A stretch of 64,000 nt of DNA. Origin: Gerris lacustris. Taxonomy: Eukaryota; Arthropoda; Insecta; Hemiptera; Gerridae. The notes beneath the pieces were generated by a model. That model saw nothing but the letters and a program-made list of their open reading frames with translations, searched no databases and had not been told where the DNA came from. Made by a program: the position numbers and the translations under genes. Positions 34,736 through 45,347 of this stretch are shown here, in pieces. The stretch spans positions 47,071,574-47,135,573 of the forward strand of contig OX578278.1 of the NCBI GenBank assembly GCA_951217055.1, in the 5' to 3' direction. Position 1 is the first letter of the stretch; the number at the start of each line of letters is the position of its first letter.

Positions 34736-35574
34736 TTATTTTATATTATTTACTTAGATTCATATTTGTAAAATAAATTTATTTTTTAATTAAGTGAGAA
34801 CATAATTTAATTCCTCTTAAACATCAAATGAAAGGGATCACCATATATTTTATAATATCATTATGGTCAATACAATCTAAAAACTAGGTTTTTTTTTTAT
34901 CTTAATCATGTTTGTATCTGACTTAAGAGTTAGTTATTAAAAATGCTAAAAAATTCACAGATTTGCTATTAAAAAACCAAAAATTTTCCCCGGACCCCAC
35001 TTCCTGGGGGGAAAATCCAGACCCCCAGTAGCCCCCCAAAATATTATCCTAGATCCGCCACTGCCATACATCAAATCTTTCTGATTTAGTTCTGCAATGT
35101 TTCCTTTGTTCAGGACTAAGATTGAAAATTTTTAATTGTAAACGAAGATTTTTGTCACGTTCTCTATGAATAAGTAGGATTCCCTTACAATTTCTGAGAT
35201 TACCGAAGTTAATGAAAATAAAAGAATTAAAAAAAATTGTTAGTGATGCGGGCCCCTAGGCGGCCGTCTATGTCGCCTATGCCTAAATCCGGCCCTGTGA
35301 AGATGGTACAAATTATCATCTTTTAACTTGCTGAATCTCGGGAAGTTCAAATTGAATAATTTTGGTTGATAATAATAATTAATTTTCATATTTTAGCCAT
35401 TTTGACAGTAGTTATTTTGTAACCGCTAATTTTCTTATATCATACATAACTCATAACTTCAAATTCTATATATGACTAGTGCGCTCATTATCTTAACATG
35501 ATCATAGGCACCCCCATTGTTTTGTTTTTTTTCTTACCGAAAAATCTCCGATAATCCACAAACTTTATAGAAAT

Positions 35575-36712
35575 CAGTGGCGGATTAAGGGTGTCATCTA
35601 GAGGGGGGGGGGGGGGGATCTGACCTTTCAAGGGGTTCGGGAGTATGGAAAGCTCTAAGGGGGGGGGGGGGTTCTATGTACCCCTCACCCCCGACTGCAG
35701 TACAATATCTTAACCGTAAGTCATGGGTGTCGTAAGGAGTTAATTATTGTAGGGTGCATATAGCGGGGGGTCCGGGGGGGGGGGGAATTTGAAAATATGA
35801 CCTCTCAAAACCGCGCTTAAATGCATTTCTGAGGTAAAATTTTATTTTAATACTTAGTCATAAAAGGGTCATTTTTCGCTCGATTATATTGAGTAGTTTG
35901 TTGGCAATAAACAAGTATGAACATGAACACAAGTACATATTTTTAAAAAAAAATAATATACAAACTTAAAAGCAGAGTTATTGTAACTCAATGAAAGCTT
36001 GCACCTAATCATTCCCTTTGTCTAAAATACCTAAAAAAAATTGGTTCTTGAGAACGAAAATTTATCACAGTTCGTTACCCTCGGTAAGCTCAGAAGCCAA
36101 AGAGGGATTTTTAATATTTTCGTTTTATATATCTACGAGCCGTTAAGCCAATGAAAACGGACTTTAATTGTATATTTAGAAAACAAGTTAAATTAATTTG
36201 GATAAGTTATAATATCTATTTGAAGACAATCGAATCAAAGCAAATGCTTATTTTTATTGGAATAAATGTGGTTGATTTATATTGGCAATAACTATCATTT
36301 TGCTAAAACTACGCATCCATAAATTATTTTATAAAATAAATTATTAGAATATGTGGTTTATGTTTAACGAATTAATCTATTATCGGCGTCTCTATTGAAA
36401 ACTAGGACATTTTGGCGTTCCGAAAAGTGTTTTCGGGAGACAAGTTCGGGATTTAAAGTCCGAAACCGGGACAATCCCAGAACACCGGTACGCCTGGCAA
36501 CCCTACATTGGCGTCGTCAGAATTTAATTATGGGGGGGGGGGGGATATATTGCGGGGGCCGGGGATTCCCCCACCCCCGGATAATTTTGAAAATATTACC
36601 TCTCAAAACAGCGCTTTAATGCATTTCTGAAATTTGGTAGTTCGTTGTCAAAAAAGTATAATCAAGGGGGGGGGGGGGGTCGCCACCCCCGCCCCCCTTT
36701 AATCCACCACTG
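35575..36712. mobile_element. hAT element 4, adjacent to the stack
   Basis: Termini CAGTGGCGGATTAAGGG and CCCTTTAATCCACCACTG are inverted repeats, with an exact 8-bp duplication ATAGAAAT (35567-35574, 36713-36720). It contains several poly-G runs and two related internal blocks (about 35765-35835 and 36540-36640), suggesting a further decayed nested copy. No transposase was seen. The left end has the same family signature as element 2. Confidence 0.93.
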
Positions 36713-36720
36713 ATAGAAAT

Positions 36721-38225
36721 GTCCTGTTTGTGATTGCAAGATACCACGAACTTCTAACCGTGGGGCCCCCAACCGATTATAAGAAAAAAGATCCTGTAGG
36801 GAGCTTTTTGGACCGGGTTCAGTTCCGATTAGTTCGTATGTTACTAATTGGGGGCCCCTGTATCAAGTAGGGCATGAGACTAATCTAACTTAATTTTGTT
36901 GTCTTATTTTTTAATACTTCTATATTGGGCCTCGCGCTTAAAAAAGATACGATAACCCAAAAATGCTTTTATAATTTTTTGATAAGTATAATAATCTTAA
37001 CCTCGCTTACTTATTTTATGCAAAATACCGAAGAATAATTATTTACAATTATGCCAAGTATAACAATATAAAAAAAAGGTTAGTATAGCACATTTTGAAA
37101 TGTAAGTAAAGAAACTTTCTGTAGGATCTCAACTCATAATCCCATTTAAAAGCGGTGGCTTATTCCCTTATGTTTTATTATAGGAAATATTTACAGCCAT
37201 ATTATTATCACACCCATATCGATGCTGTTGTAGTGTCTAATTTTATGAAACTCTCTTATTCTTTCTTTCTGCAAACTAACTACCGAATTTTTCCAAAAAA
37301 CTACTGGTAGGAAATGGTGCACCTATTTATCCTTCAGCTTTATTTGAATATTTATTTATCTAAAAGCTGTAGGTGTCGGTCAGACACAGTACATACAAGT
37401 TTGAATTGAGTTAATTACCTTCAATATCTTTGTTAGTTTGTAACACGCATTGGTTTGGTTTTTCCTGATTTTTAAGATCTTTAAATATCATTCTAATAAT
37501 TTTAAAACTTAACTTTTTTTAAACATTTTAACCTTGCATTCATTGGTTAAATAAAATCTCTCCAGTACAGGGGTAAGAACAGTTTAACAATTGATCAACA
37601 GGCGGTTGTTTACTCTTTGTTTTCGATTTCAACAAAATCTTGATTATTTTCATAAATATCTAGAAAACTAGATTTTCTAGACGTAGTCTACAAAAATCAA
37701 TCCTTACATGTAGAGTTGTACCGCCCGGAAGGTCATACATCTATGACGTCATTAACCCATTTTCCCAAGGCAGCAAAATTAGTTAAAAAATTTAAAATTA
37801 TTCCGATTGCGCCGTAATTTGCAATACTTATATCTTTCTATAAGATAAATATAGATATTTCGACTTAATATCTGCCGTCACTTTGGAATTATTTGGTAAG
37901 GAAAAGTTCTGAGACGCCCCGCGTCCGATTTTTTTTTTCTTGTAACATTAATTAAAAGAAAGTTTATCTTGAGTTGACATTCGTTTTAAAAAAATAAATT
38001 AAAAAATGTAATTAAGAAAAATTTAATTTAAAAAAAAGTTAATTCAGAAAATTTATCATGATTTTGACATTTACGTACTTAAATTTTGATTTCCATATTA
38101 TTAAATATTAATTCATCTCGGCACCAATCCATCTCAAAGTTTTATTTAAATTTAGGTTTCCCCGTGGAAAAGCGAAATCCAATCAAATATGATTTTATAG
38201 TTTAATATTTCTCATTAAGTCAGTA
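36721..38225. other. Intergenic DNA with weak repeats
   Basis: No gene was seen. GGGGCCCCCAA (about 36761) and its inverse TTGGGGGCCCC (about 36846) form a small pair. Segment 37595-37690 resembles 25310-25400, and the tail near 37905-37935 (GGAAAAGTTCTGAGACGCCC) resembles 46113-46145. Confidence 0.4.
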
Positions 38226-38426
38226 GGGGAGAGTGGGGCAAGAAGTCACAGGGGCAGGTTGTCACAGGGTCAATTTTAAGGGGTTAGAGCGATAAGGGAA
38301 ATCTCGCGCGGCTACTGAAGATAACCTTTATTATGTAGACAAACTTTACGAAAAATTGTGTCTCTGTAGCAAACCGTCTGTCATCTATGGAACATAAATT
38401 TTTTAGGCAAGTCACTCACTGCTTTT

Positions 38427-39124
38427 TACTTTCTCATATAAAGAGAAAGTATTGTGATGGCGCAAAAATTCGATTTTGAGATTTTGATGGATTTACACGT
38501 TTTGAGGTCCCCTGAGTCCAAAAAAATGATTTTTAAAAAATGTCTGTCTGTCTGTCGTCTGTCTGTCGTCTGTCTGTCGTCTGTCTGTCGTCTGTCTGTC
38601 GTCTGTCTGTCGTCTGTCTGTCGTCTGTCGTCTGTCGTCTGTCGTCTGTCGTCTGTGCAGACGCCTGGAGCCTAAACTACTGGGCCGATTTTGACGAAAT
38701 TTGGCATACATGTTCATAAAAATCATACCCCGAGGCAAAATCGAGAAATGAATTTTAGCTCTAAATTTGGGGGCGCTACCCCCCAAACACTCTGAAAAAA
38801 CATGAAAAAAAATTATTTCTCGAAAACGGTTCCGACGATTTTGATTAAAAAATTCTAAAATGTAGTCCATTTAAATACGAATCCAACGATATAAGCCGTT
38901 TTCCCGGGAAAAATCTAGTTCCTGAGAAATTAGCTTAAAACGCGGACGGAGAGAGCCCGGGTTCGATTCCCCGCCCAGGAGAAGTTATTTTTATGATAAA
39001 TTTTGATGAAATGTTCAATAATATTTAAATGTACATTTGAAAACTAATAAATGGAAAATACTGGGTTAAGTAATTATAAACTCTATATGAGAAAGTTTGT
39101 CTGAGTTGTCTCGGACCGATTTTT
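38427..39124 (+). mobile_element. Family-3 microsatellite element, unit A of head-to-tail dimer
   Basis: It begins with hairpin TACTTTCTC-atataaa-GAGAAAGTA. A TCTG/TCGT microsatellite (38541-38657) and a ~330-bp conserved body follow. Then come a tRNA-like segment with B box GGTTCGATTCC (38960-38970), the inverse end repeat (ATATGAGAAAGT) and the terminal hairpin GTCTGAG-ttgt-CTCGGAC, ending in T's. Unit B starts at once. Open frames through the microsatellite on both strands are not genes. Confidence 0.85.
38920..38980 (+). other. tRNA-like segment inside family-3 element
   Basis: TCCTGAG (38920) can pair at six of seven positions with CCCAGGA (38974-38980). Between them are TAGCTTAAAACGCGG (A-box-like) and GGGTTCGATTCCCC (perfect B box with T-loop). 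At about 61 bases it is too short for a tRNA, so it is a relic or mimic. It recurs in units B, C and D. Confidence 0.45.
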
Positions 39125-39797
39125 TACTTTCTCATATAAAGAGAAAGTATTGTGATGGCGCGAAAATTCGATTTTGAGATTTTGATGGATTTACACGTTT
39201 TGAGGTCCCCTGAGTCCAAAATAGTGGTTTTTAAAAAATGTCTGTCTGTCGTCTGTCGTCTGTCTGTCGTCTGTCGTCTGTCTGTCGCCTGTCGTCTGTC
39301 TGTCGTCTGTCGTCTGTCTGTCGTCTGTGCAGACGCCTGGAGCCCAAACTACTGGGCTGATTTTGACGAAATTTGGCATACATGTTCAGAAAAATCATAC
39401 CCCGAGGCGAAATCGAGAAATGAATTTTAGCTCTAAATTTGGGGGCGCTACCCCCCAAAAACTCTGAAAAAACATGAAAAAAAATTATTTCTCGAAAACG
39501 GTTCCGACGATTTTGATTAAAAAATTCTAAAATGTAGTCCATTTGAATACGAATCCAACGATATAAGCCGTTTTCCCGGGAAAAATCTAGTTCCTGAGAT
39601 ATTAGCTTAAAACGCGGACGGAGAGAGCCCGGGTTCGATTCCCCGACCAGGAGAAGTTATTTTTATGATACATTTTGATGAAATGTTCAATAATATTTAA
39701 ATGTACATTTGAAAACTAATAAATGGAAACACTGGGCTAAGTAATTATAAACTCATATATGAGAAAGTTTGTCTGAGTTGTCTCGGACCGATTTTTT
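39125..39797 (+). mobile_element. Family-3 element, unit B of dimer
   Basis: It is directly joined to unit A in the same orientation, with the same 5' hairpin, a shorter microsatellite (39240-39330), the same body and the same 3' hairpin ending in a T run at 39791-39797. Few differences from unit A are seen outside the microsatellite, so dimerisation is recent or the units moved together. Confidence 0.85.
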
Positions 39798-40377
39798 GTT
39801 TTTAAATTATGTTTTCTGTTTTGTATTTTTTATCTAGGGTGCTATATTCGATGATTATTATTACGTAGTAGTTTTGGCATTGTTTTTCTAAACCGTTAAA
39901 TCAATATTATTGCGGTAGGAAAAAAATATTTTACTATAATTAAAAATGGCGCGTTGGGGCTAGTTGTCACAAAGTAAAAGGGGCAAGTAGTCACATCCAA
40001 TACCTTTTGTGACTACTTGCCCCAATGCTATATTTACATAAGAGTATTCTTCTATATTTAAATAGAAATGGAAAGTGAAGAGGAATTTATAAGGAATGCG
40101 GATTAAGAATAAAAAAGGATGGCCAGTTAAAATAAGTTAAACAAATATGCTAACTATTGATAAAAAATCAAACAAATGATACACTTTTCCCCTTTTATTT
40201 TAAAAACAATAAATAAAAATTTATTTTTTAACAAACCCTCTCCACCCTTATACTTAAAAACGCAGGGTTGAATCCCTTACCGAGGTAGCTGATTGATTCC
40301 CTTACCGTACTCGTAGCTAGGTGCTAGGTACAGGCACGAAATAACGATTTTAGCAAAGCTGTTCTGTTCTAGGCAAA

Positions 40378-40533
40378 ATGGTGAGCAATTACAAGGCAAA
40401 AACCACTAGAGGACGGTATGCTCCAGGAGTGCTCATGCTTCATGCTCATATGAAGGCGGTTAGGGTTCTAAAATTTAGAGGCTGCTCCACTCGTTACGCA
40501 GTGGAAGCATTTTTAATAAATTACAGAACCTAG
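40378..40533 (+). pseudogene. pogo transposase N-terminal HTH fragment
   Basis: The start MVSNYKAKTTRGRY, with ALxAHMKAV-type and STRYAVEAFLINY helices, fits the psq-type helix-turn-helix head of pogo/Tigger transposases (VRxYxRKTxRGxW...). It stops after about 50 codons at TAG. No downstream DDE domain was seen. It supports the pogo assignment of the surrounding element. Confidence 0.7.
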
Positions 40534-40902
40534 CATTGGTACTGCAGTAAAATTAACATAAATGATTCCTATAAGAAAAATATTTTGCCTGTACAAGACT
40601 GATAGCCCCATAAATAATAATTATTATTATATTAACTAGCCAAATCTTATAGCTTAAGGTATTTAAATTTTGTTAAATCAAAGTGGTCATAATTAATTTA
40701 TATCTTGTGACAACTTACCCCATACCAAGTGACAACCTGCCCCTTGATGGGGCATGTTGTCACGAAAAACTTTAACTTTAAAAAAATAAAATAAAAATAC
40801 TTCTACTAATGCTAGATGAATGAAACTTGTGCCACATGTAGCTGAATGTTTGAAATAAACAATAGTACTTAGAAATTGAAAATGTACCGAATAGAAAAAA
40901 TT

Positions 40903-41532
40903 AAAAAATCGGTCCGAGACAACTCAGACAAACTTTCTCATGTACGAGTTCATAATTACATAGCCCATTGTTTTCCATTTATTAGTTTTCGTATGTACAT
41001 TTAATTATTATTGAACATTTCATCAAAATGTATCATAAAAATAACTTCTCCTGGGCGGGGAATCGAACTCGGGCTCTCTCCGTCCGCGTTTTAAGCTATT
41101 TTCTCAGGAACTAGATTTTTCCCGGGAAAACGGCTTATATCGTTGGATTCGTATTCCAATGGACTACATTTTAGAATTTTTTAATCAAAATCGTCGGAAC
41201 CGTTTTCGAGAAATAATTTTTTTTCCGGTTTTTTCAGAGTTTTTGGGGGGTAGCGCCCCCAAATTTAGAGCTAAAATTCATTTCTCGATTTCGCCTCGGG
41301 GTATGATTTTTCTGAACATGTATGCCAAATTTCGTCAAAATCGGCCTAGTAGTTTAGGCTCCAGGCGTCTGCACAGACGACAGACGACAGACGACAGACG
41401 ACAGACGACGGACAGACATTTTTAAAAAACCACTTTTTTGGACTCAGGGGACCTCAAAACGTGTAAATCCATCAAAATCTCAAAATCGAATTTTCGCGCC
41501 ATCACAATACTTTCTCTTTATATGAGAAAGTA
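40903..41532 (-). mobile_element. Family-3 element, copy C (minus)
   Basis: It is a reverse-oriented full copy: it begins (plus strand) AAAAAATCGGTCCGAG, the 3' hairpin end, and finishes with the TTTCTC/GAGAAAGTA 5' hairpin. A short GTCT microsatellite lies at 41374-41416. It is inserted in the right arm of the pogo-like element. Confidence 0.85.
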
Positions 41533-41707
41533 AAAAAATAAATTGTTAAATTTGTGACAACATGCCCCACTCTCCCCTACACCTTGTCGGTATCATACGC
41601 AACCATATATAACATTTTGACTATTTTACAACAGATAATTAATTACAAATCCTTGATTCTCTTTTGTTACTCATTATTTATTCAAAGAAGGACAATATTC
41701 CAAAAAA

Positions 41708-42321
41708 AAAAATCGGTCCGAGACAACTCAGACAAACTTTCTCATATACGAGTTTTTATAATTACTTAACCCAGTATTTTCCATTTATTAGTTTTCAAAT
41801 GTACATTTAAATATTATTGAACATTTCATCAAAATTTATCATAAAAATAACTTCTCCTGTGCGGGGAATCGAACCCGGGTTCTCTCCGTCCGCGTTTTAA
41901 GCTAATATCTCAGGAACTAGATTTTTCCCGGGAAAACGGCTTATATCGTTGGACTCGTATTCAAATGGACTACATTTTAGAATTTTTTAATCAAAATCGT
42001 CGGAACCGTTTTCGAGAAATAATTTTTTTTCATGTTTTTTCAGAGTTTTTGGGGGGTAGCGCCCCCAAATTTAGAGCTAAAATTCATTTCTCGATTTCGC
42101 CTCGGGGTATGATTTTTCTGAACATGTATGCCAAATTTCGTCAAAATCGGCCCAGTAGTTTGGGCTCCAGGCGTCTGCACAGACGACAGACAGACGACAG
42201 ACAGACATTTTTTAAAAATCACTTTTTTGGACTCAGGGGACCTCAAAACGTGTAAATCCATCAAAATCTCAAAATCGAATTTTCGCGCCATCACAATACT
42301 TTCTCTTTATATGAGAAAGTA
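41708..42321 (-). mobile_element. Family-3 element, copy D (minus)
   Basis: It has the same structure as copy C, lies 175 bp away, and has a very short microsatellite (42181-42207). Both end hairpins are intact. It lies outside the pogo-like element, so it is an independent insertion. Confidence 0.85.
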
Positions 42322-42654
42322 AAAATGCAACATTTTAAGATAATCATATTCATACTGACATTTGTCTTATAGTAATATACTATCGTGCTAAGCTAAAAAA
42401 AACTATATCTACACAGAACTTCAAAGATAAAAAATGGTGATAATTGATTTTGCCTTTGTCATTTTTTTTATTTCTGAAAACAGAAACTACAAAAATTAAA
42501 TTTTCTCGTATTTCGGGGTCATCAAACAGAGAAAAAAAACCCTAAAGCCTTGTCTAACAGCTTTACAATCGATAATAAAGTACACATCGATAATAATGAT
42601 AGAAAATTGCTGACATTTTTTTCTGTCTATCTGTTTTATGTCTTGTATTATTTC

Positions 42655-43190
42655 TTTATCTACGATTGATACGAAATATAAACATTATATCTCTGTTTAG
42701 ATGCGTAGAAAGTGATTATTTACGTACTTGTATTCATTGCGCATGCGCGTCTCATAGTTCTGAAGAATTCCTCAGAAGAGGAATTCTTCAGCTTTACGCA
42801 CGATTAGCGAGTTTGTTTACATTTAACAAAACTAATTTGTTATTCTTTTATTAAAGTAACTGTTTATATCGAGTTTTTAGTGAAAAACAATGAATGAATC
42901 AAGTGGCTTTGACGAAAATGTTGAGAATAATACTCCTCCAGAAATAATTAATTCGGCAAAAAATACAACTCAAGATTAATGCCATCTTTCAAGAGAAGAG
43001 ATACGAAGTTACATACAGCAAGTTTATTTTTTTCTGTATTTATTATTTAAATCTAACAATCGTAGATAAAGTACGGTACGCAACTCGTGCTTAAACGGCA
43101 TTTTGCATGCGAGTGTGGAGTTTGCACCCGAGCGACAGCGAGGGTAGTAAAACCACACGAGCACTCGACGCGTAATGTACTATTTATTTT
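42655..43190 (+). repeat. TATCTACGATTG repeat, copy 2
   Basis: This is the better-preserved copy of the family seen at 20999-21567. Inverted ends TTTATCTACGATTG and CAATCGTAGATAAAG lie at 42655 and about 43057. A perfect 13-bp hairpin TGAAGAATTCCTC-agaa-GAGGAATTCTTCA lies at 42761-42790. A short frame from an ATG at about 42890 (MNESSGFDENVENNTPPE...) stops after 29 codons. The 58-bp block at 43105-43162 is reversed relative to copy 1. Confidence 0.75.
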
Positions 43191-43204
43191 TCTGTGACTC
43201 TTTT

Positions 43205-43620
43205 TACTTTTCTCATTACATAGTTTATAAAGAGAAAGAATGATAATGGCAAATATTCGATATTGAGATTTTGATGGTTTACTTACACATTTAGGTAGCG
43301 CCAGTTAAAAAAAAAAAAATAAATCAAGTTTCTTAAAAATGTCTGTGTCATCTATAGTCTGTGCAGATGCGTGGAGCTTAAACTACTGGGCCAATTTCGA
43401 TGAAATTTGGCATTTATGTTTAGACAAATAATACCACGAGGCAAGCTCTAAATTTAGGAAGCGGTCCCTCAAATGCCATGAAAATTCGATTCGAGAGGAA
43501 TTATTTTGTAGAGTAAATTTTGATTAAATGTTGGATGACGAAGAAACCGAAATCTAAAATACACTCTTACGGCTACATTTTCTTCATTCGGTAACTCTTT
43601 TTAATTCATTATCCTGGGTA
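43205..43620 (+). repeat. Degenerate family-3 element (plus)
   Basis: It begins with a decayed TACTTTTCTCATTA...AGAGAAAGAATGATAATGGC. 'gtctgtgcagatgcgtgga', AAACTACTGGGCCAATTTCG and 'ataccacgaggca' follow, in family-3 order. The 3' half is lost or scrambled. Confidence 0.7.
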
Positions 43621-44640
43621 CTCTAAAATATTGTGGGAAAACGAAGAGAATCAAGGGAACAATTTCTTGTTCTAAGCTATTTTTCACATCGAGTTGAAAA
43701 CATTAAGATACTGATTCAAAAAACACCTTTTTATTGATTAAACTAATGCTACATTTGGAAAAAGGTTAGAATGAAATAGTCTGTAACCAAGTTTGGATAA
43801 ACTCGGTTTATCCAAATAGAAACTTTTGAATTATATAAAATGGTAATGTCTGGCTCATTTACCATAACAGTAGAGTAAAACAATTATTATTCAAATACGA
43901 GTACATATACATTTTTTTTAAGGATCTTATTTTCCTTTATAAAATCCGAGCTGTAATATTTTCCTCGTTTTTATATTTATATTATTTTTTTTTTTTTAAT
44001 TAGTAATATTTATAATGACGCAGGCGCGTCAAATGTACTTATTTCTATTGGGAAATTCGGTATAAGGCGCAAATTTTATCGGAACTTTCAACTATCCATA
44101 AAGCTTATTTATTTTACCTCACAGTCAATCGAAGCTGTTTACACTTCTAAACATATATTTATATATAAATACATATAATCAAACATTTACATTATTCCTT
44201 CAACGGTTTCATTCAAATCAGTCTTTTTTAAGGCTAATTCTACGATCATATTACAATTCGTTTCGCCTTATCGGAACCGAAAATAAATAATAAATTATCA
44301 TACTCAATGGAACGGATTAAAACACCAACTGCCACAACGAAGTGGCTGATTCTCAATGAAGAGAAAAAAGAATGATCTTGTAGAATGAACATTGCGATCA
44401 TTCGACGATTCTGGAATGATGAAGGGTAGGAAGTTCCTTGTTCGAGACCTTCGTGTTTTTGAAGGAAGAAGGACTCGCCCCGTTAAAATTAAAAGGAAAG
44501 GACGCCAAGCCACATTTCTTTAATTTAATGTGGCCGAGCAGGTTGGCCTCACCTGAAAAAATACAAAAAAGCAAAATTAAAGTTAGTACCTACTATACTC
44601 TAAACACATAAAAAAACGGGGGGCAAAATGTAGTAGGAGG
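43621..44640. other. Intergenic DNA
   Basis: No supported gene. It has a small perfect palindrome TTTGGATAAAC-tcg-GTTTATCCAAA at about 43792. A basic open stretch on plus (about 44415-44520, MKGRKFLVRDLRVFEGRRTR) lacks splice or start context and was not called. Confidence 0.4.
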
Positions 44641-45100
44641 TAGTCAGTGGTGGTTAGAAGGTGGTTGGATGAGGTATTTGCTATATTTAATATTTTTTTT
44701 AGAGAAAGGGAGGGAGGAGATCAAAAAACTAAACATTTACGGCAATTTATTGGAGGGGGGGGGGGATGGAGGAATAATATTTTACACAATTATACCTACA
44801 TTTTTTTTGGGGGAGGGGGAGGGAGATTAATATTGGACACAAATGTACTATAATTATTTTTTGGGTGTATAATATTTAATAGGGTAGGGGGGGGGGGGGG
44901 GGGGAGTATTTTTATGTTTTTGTGAGGGGGGCTATTAATGGGGGGTAGAGAACTTTCAACTCAAATATAAAATAGTTTTTTTGGGGGAATGAATATTTCA
45001 CACAAATATTTCATTTTTTTGGGGGGGAGGGTAAGTATTGTGTGTTGCAATTAGTGGTTGGAGGTGGTTGGTGGTGGTTAGAGGCGGTTATTTTTATTTG
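44640..45100 (+). repeat. G-rich low-complexity tract
   Basis: Repeated G runs (about 44754, 44810, 44887-44905, 44930 and 45021) alternate with A/T-rich stretches and are bracketed by GGTGGTTAGAGG/GGTGGTTGG repeats at both ends. There are at least five runs of eight or more G within 300 bp on one strand. The ORF across it is spurious. Confidence 0.8.
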
Positions 45101-45347
45101 CCGGTTTTATTCTATTTATTTTTGGGAAATGTTTAACAGACTAAAAACTTTTTTTAACGGCTTTAATTTTTAGATTTTGGCTGTTATTTTACACCTATTT
45201 TTGTACCGATTGTTAATGCTTGTTGCAGGCTAAAGGGATAACTAATTTTTTTATTATTCATATTTTTTATTTATATATATATTTGTTAGTTATATATCTT
45301 AATGAATAACGCTAGCTTGATTTTTTTATGAAAATTAAGTTAATTTT

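Larger units (their letters stand above)
31268..35063. mobile_element. hAT element 2, nested in element 1
   Basis: Termini CAGTGGCGGATTAA (left) and ATCCGCCACTG (right) are inverted, with an exact 8-bp duplication CCATACAT at 31260-31267 and 35064-35071. It carries the remains of a DUF4371-type hAT transposase (32340-33902) and is itself invaded by hAT element 3 and by a Helentron-like unit. This is the potential autonomous source type for the CAGTGGCGGAT family, now dead. Confidence 0.95.
30002..35297. mobile_element. hAT element 1 (outer shell of a nested stack)
   Basis: Left terminus CAGGGCCGGATTTA and right terminus TAAATCCGGCCCTG are inverted repeats, continued by GGGCCCCTAGGCGG on both sides. 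Flanks are CGAAGATG (29994-30001) and TGAAGATG (35298-35305), an 8-bp duplication with one change. Removing the 3.8-kb insert leaves about 1.5 kb without transposase, so it is non-autonomous. A poly-G tract lies near its left end (30119-30139). A degenerate relative is in the kinase intron at about 2035-2960. Confidence 0.93.
38226..41577. mobile_element. pogo-like element, TA-flanked, with motif array
   Basis: The terminal inverted repeat GGGGAGAGTGGGGCA occurs at both ends, next to TA on each side (38224-38225, 41578-41579). This is the Tc1/mariner-pogo target. Inside are at least eight copies of a GTGAC-WACNTGCCCC motif, mostly as inverted pairs, and the N-terminus of a pogo-type transposase (40378-40533). 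Three family-3 units are inserted (38427-39124, 39125-39797, 40903-41532). The catalytic domain is missing, so the copy is dead. Confidence 0.8.

Noticed and set aside
38454..39542. Long open frames on both strands through the TCTG/TCGT microsatellite (rich in Val-Cys-Leu-Ser or Asp-Arg-Gln-Thr)
   Set aside because: They arise because the simple repeat is open in several frames and the element body is repeated. The same frames recur in all copies with no conserved start and no known domain.
44415..44520. Basic open stretch (MKGRKFLVRDLRVFEGRRTR...)
   Set aside because: It is short, with no splice signals or recognised family. The composition is suggestive but not enough to call an exon.
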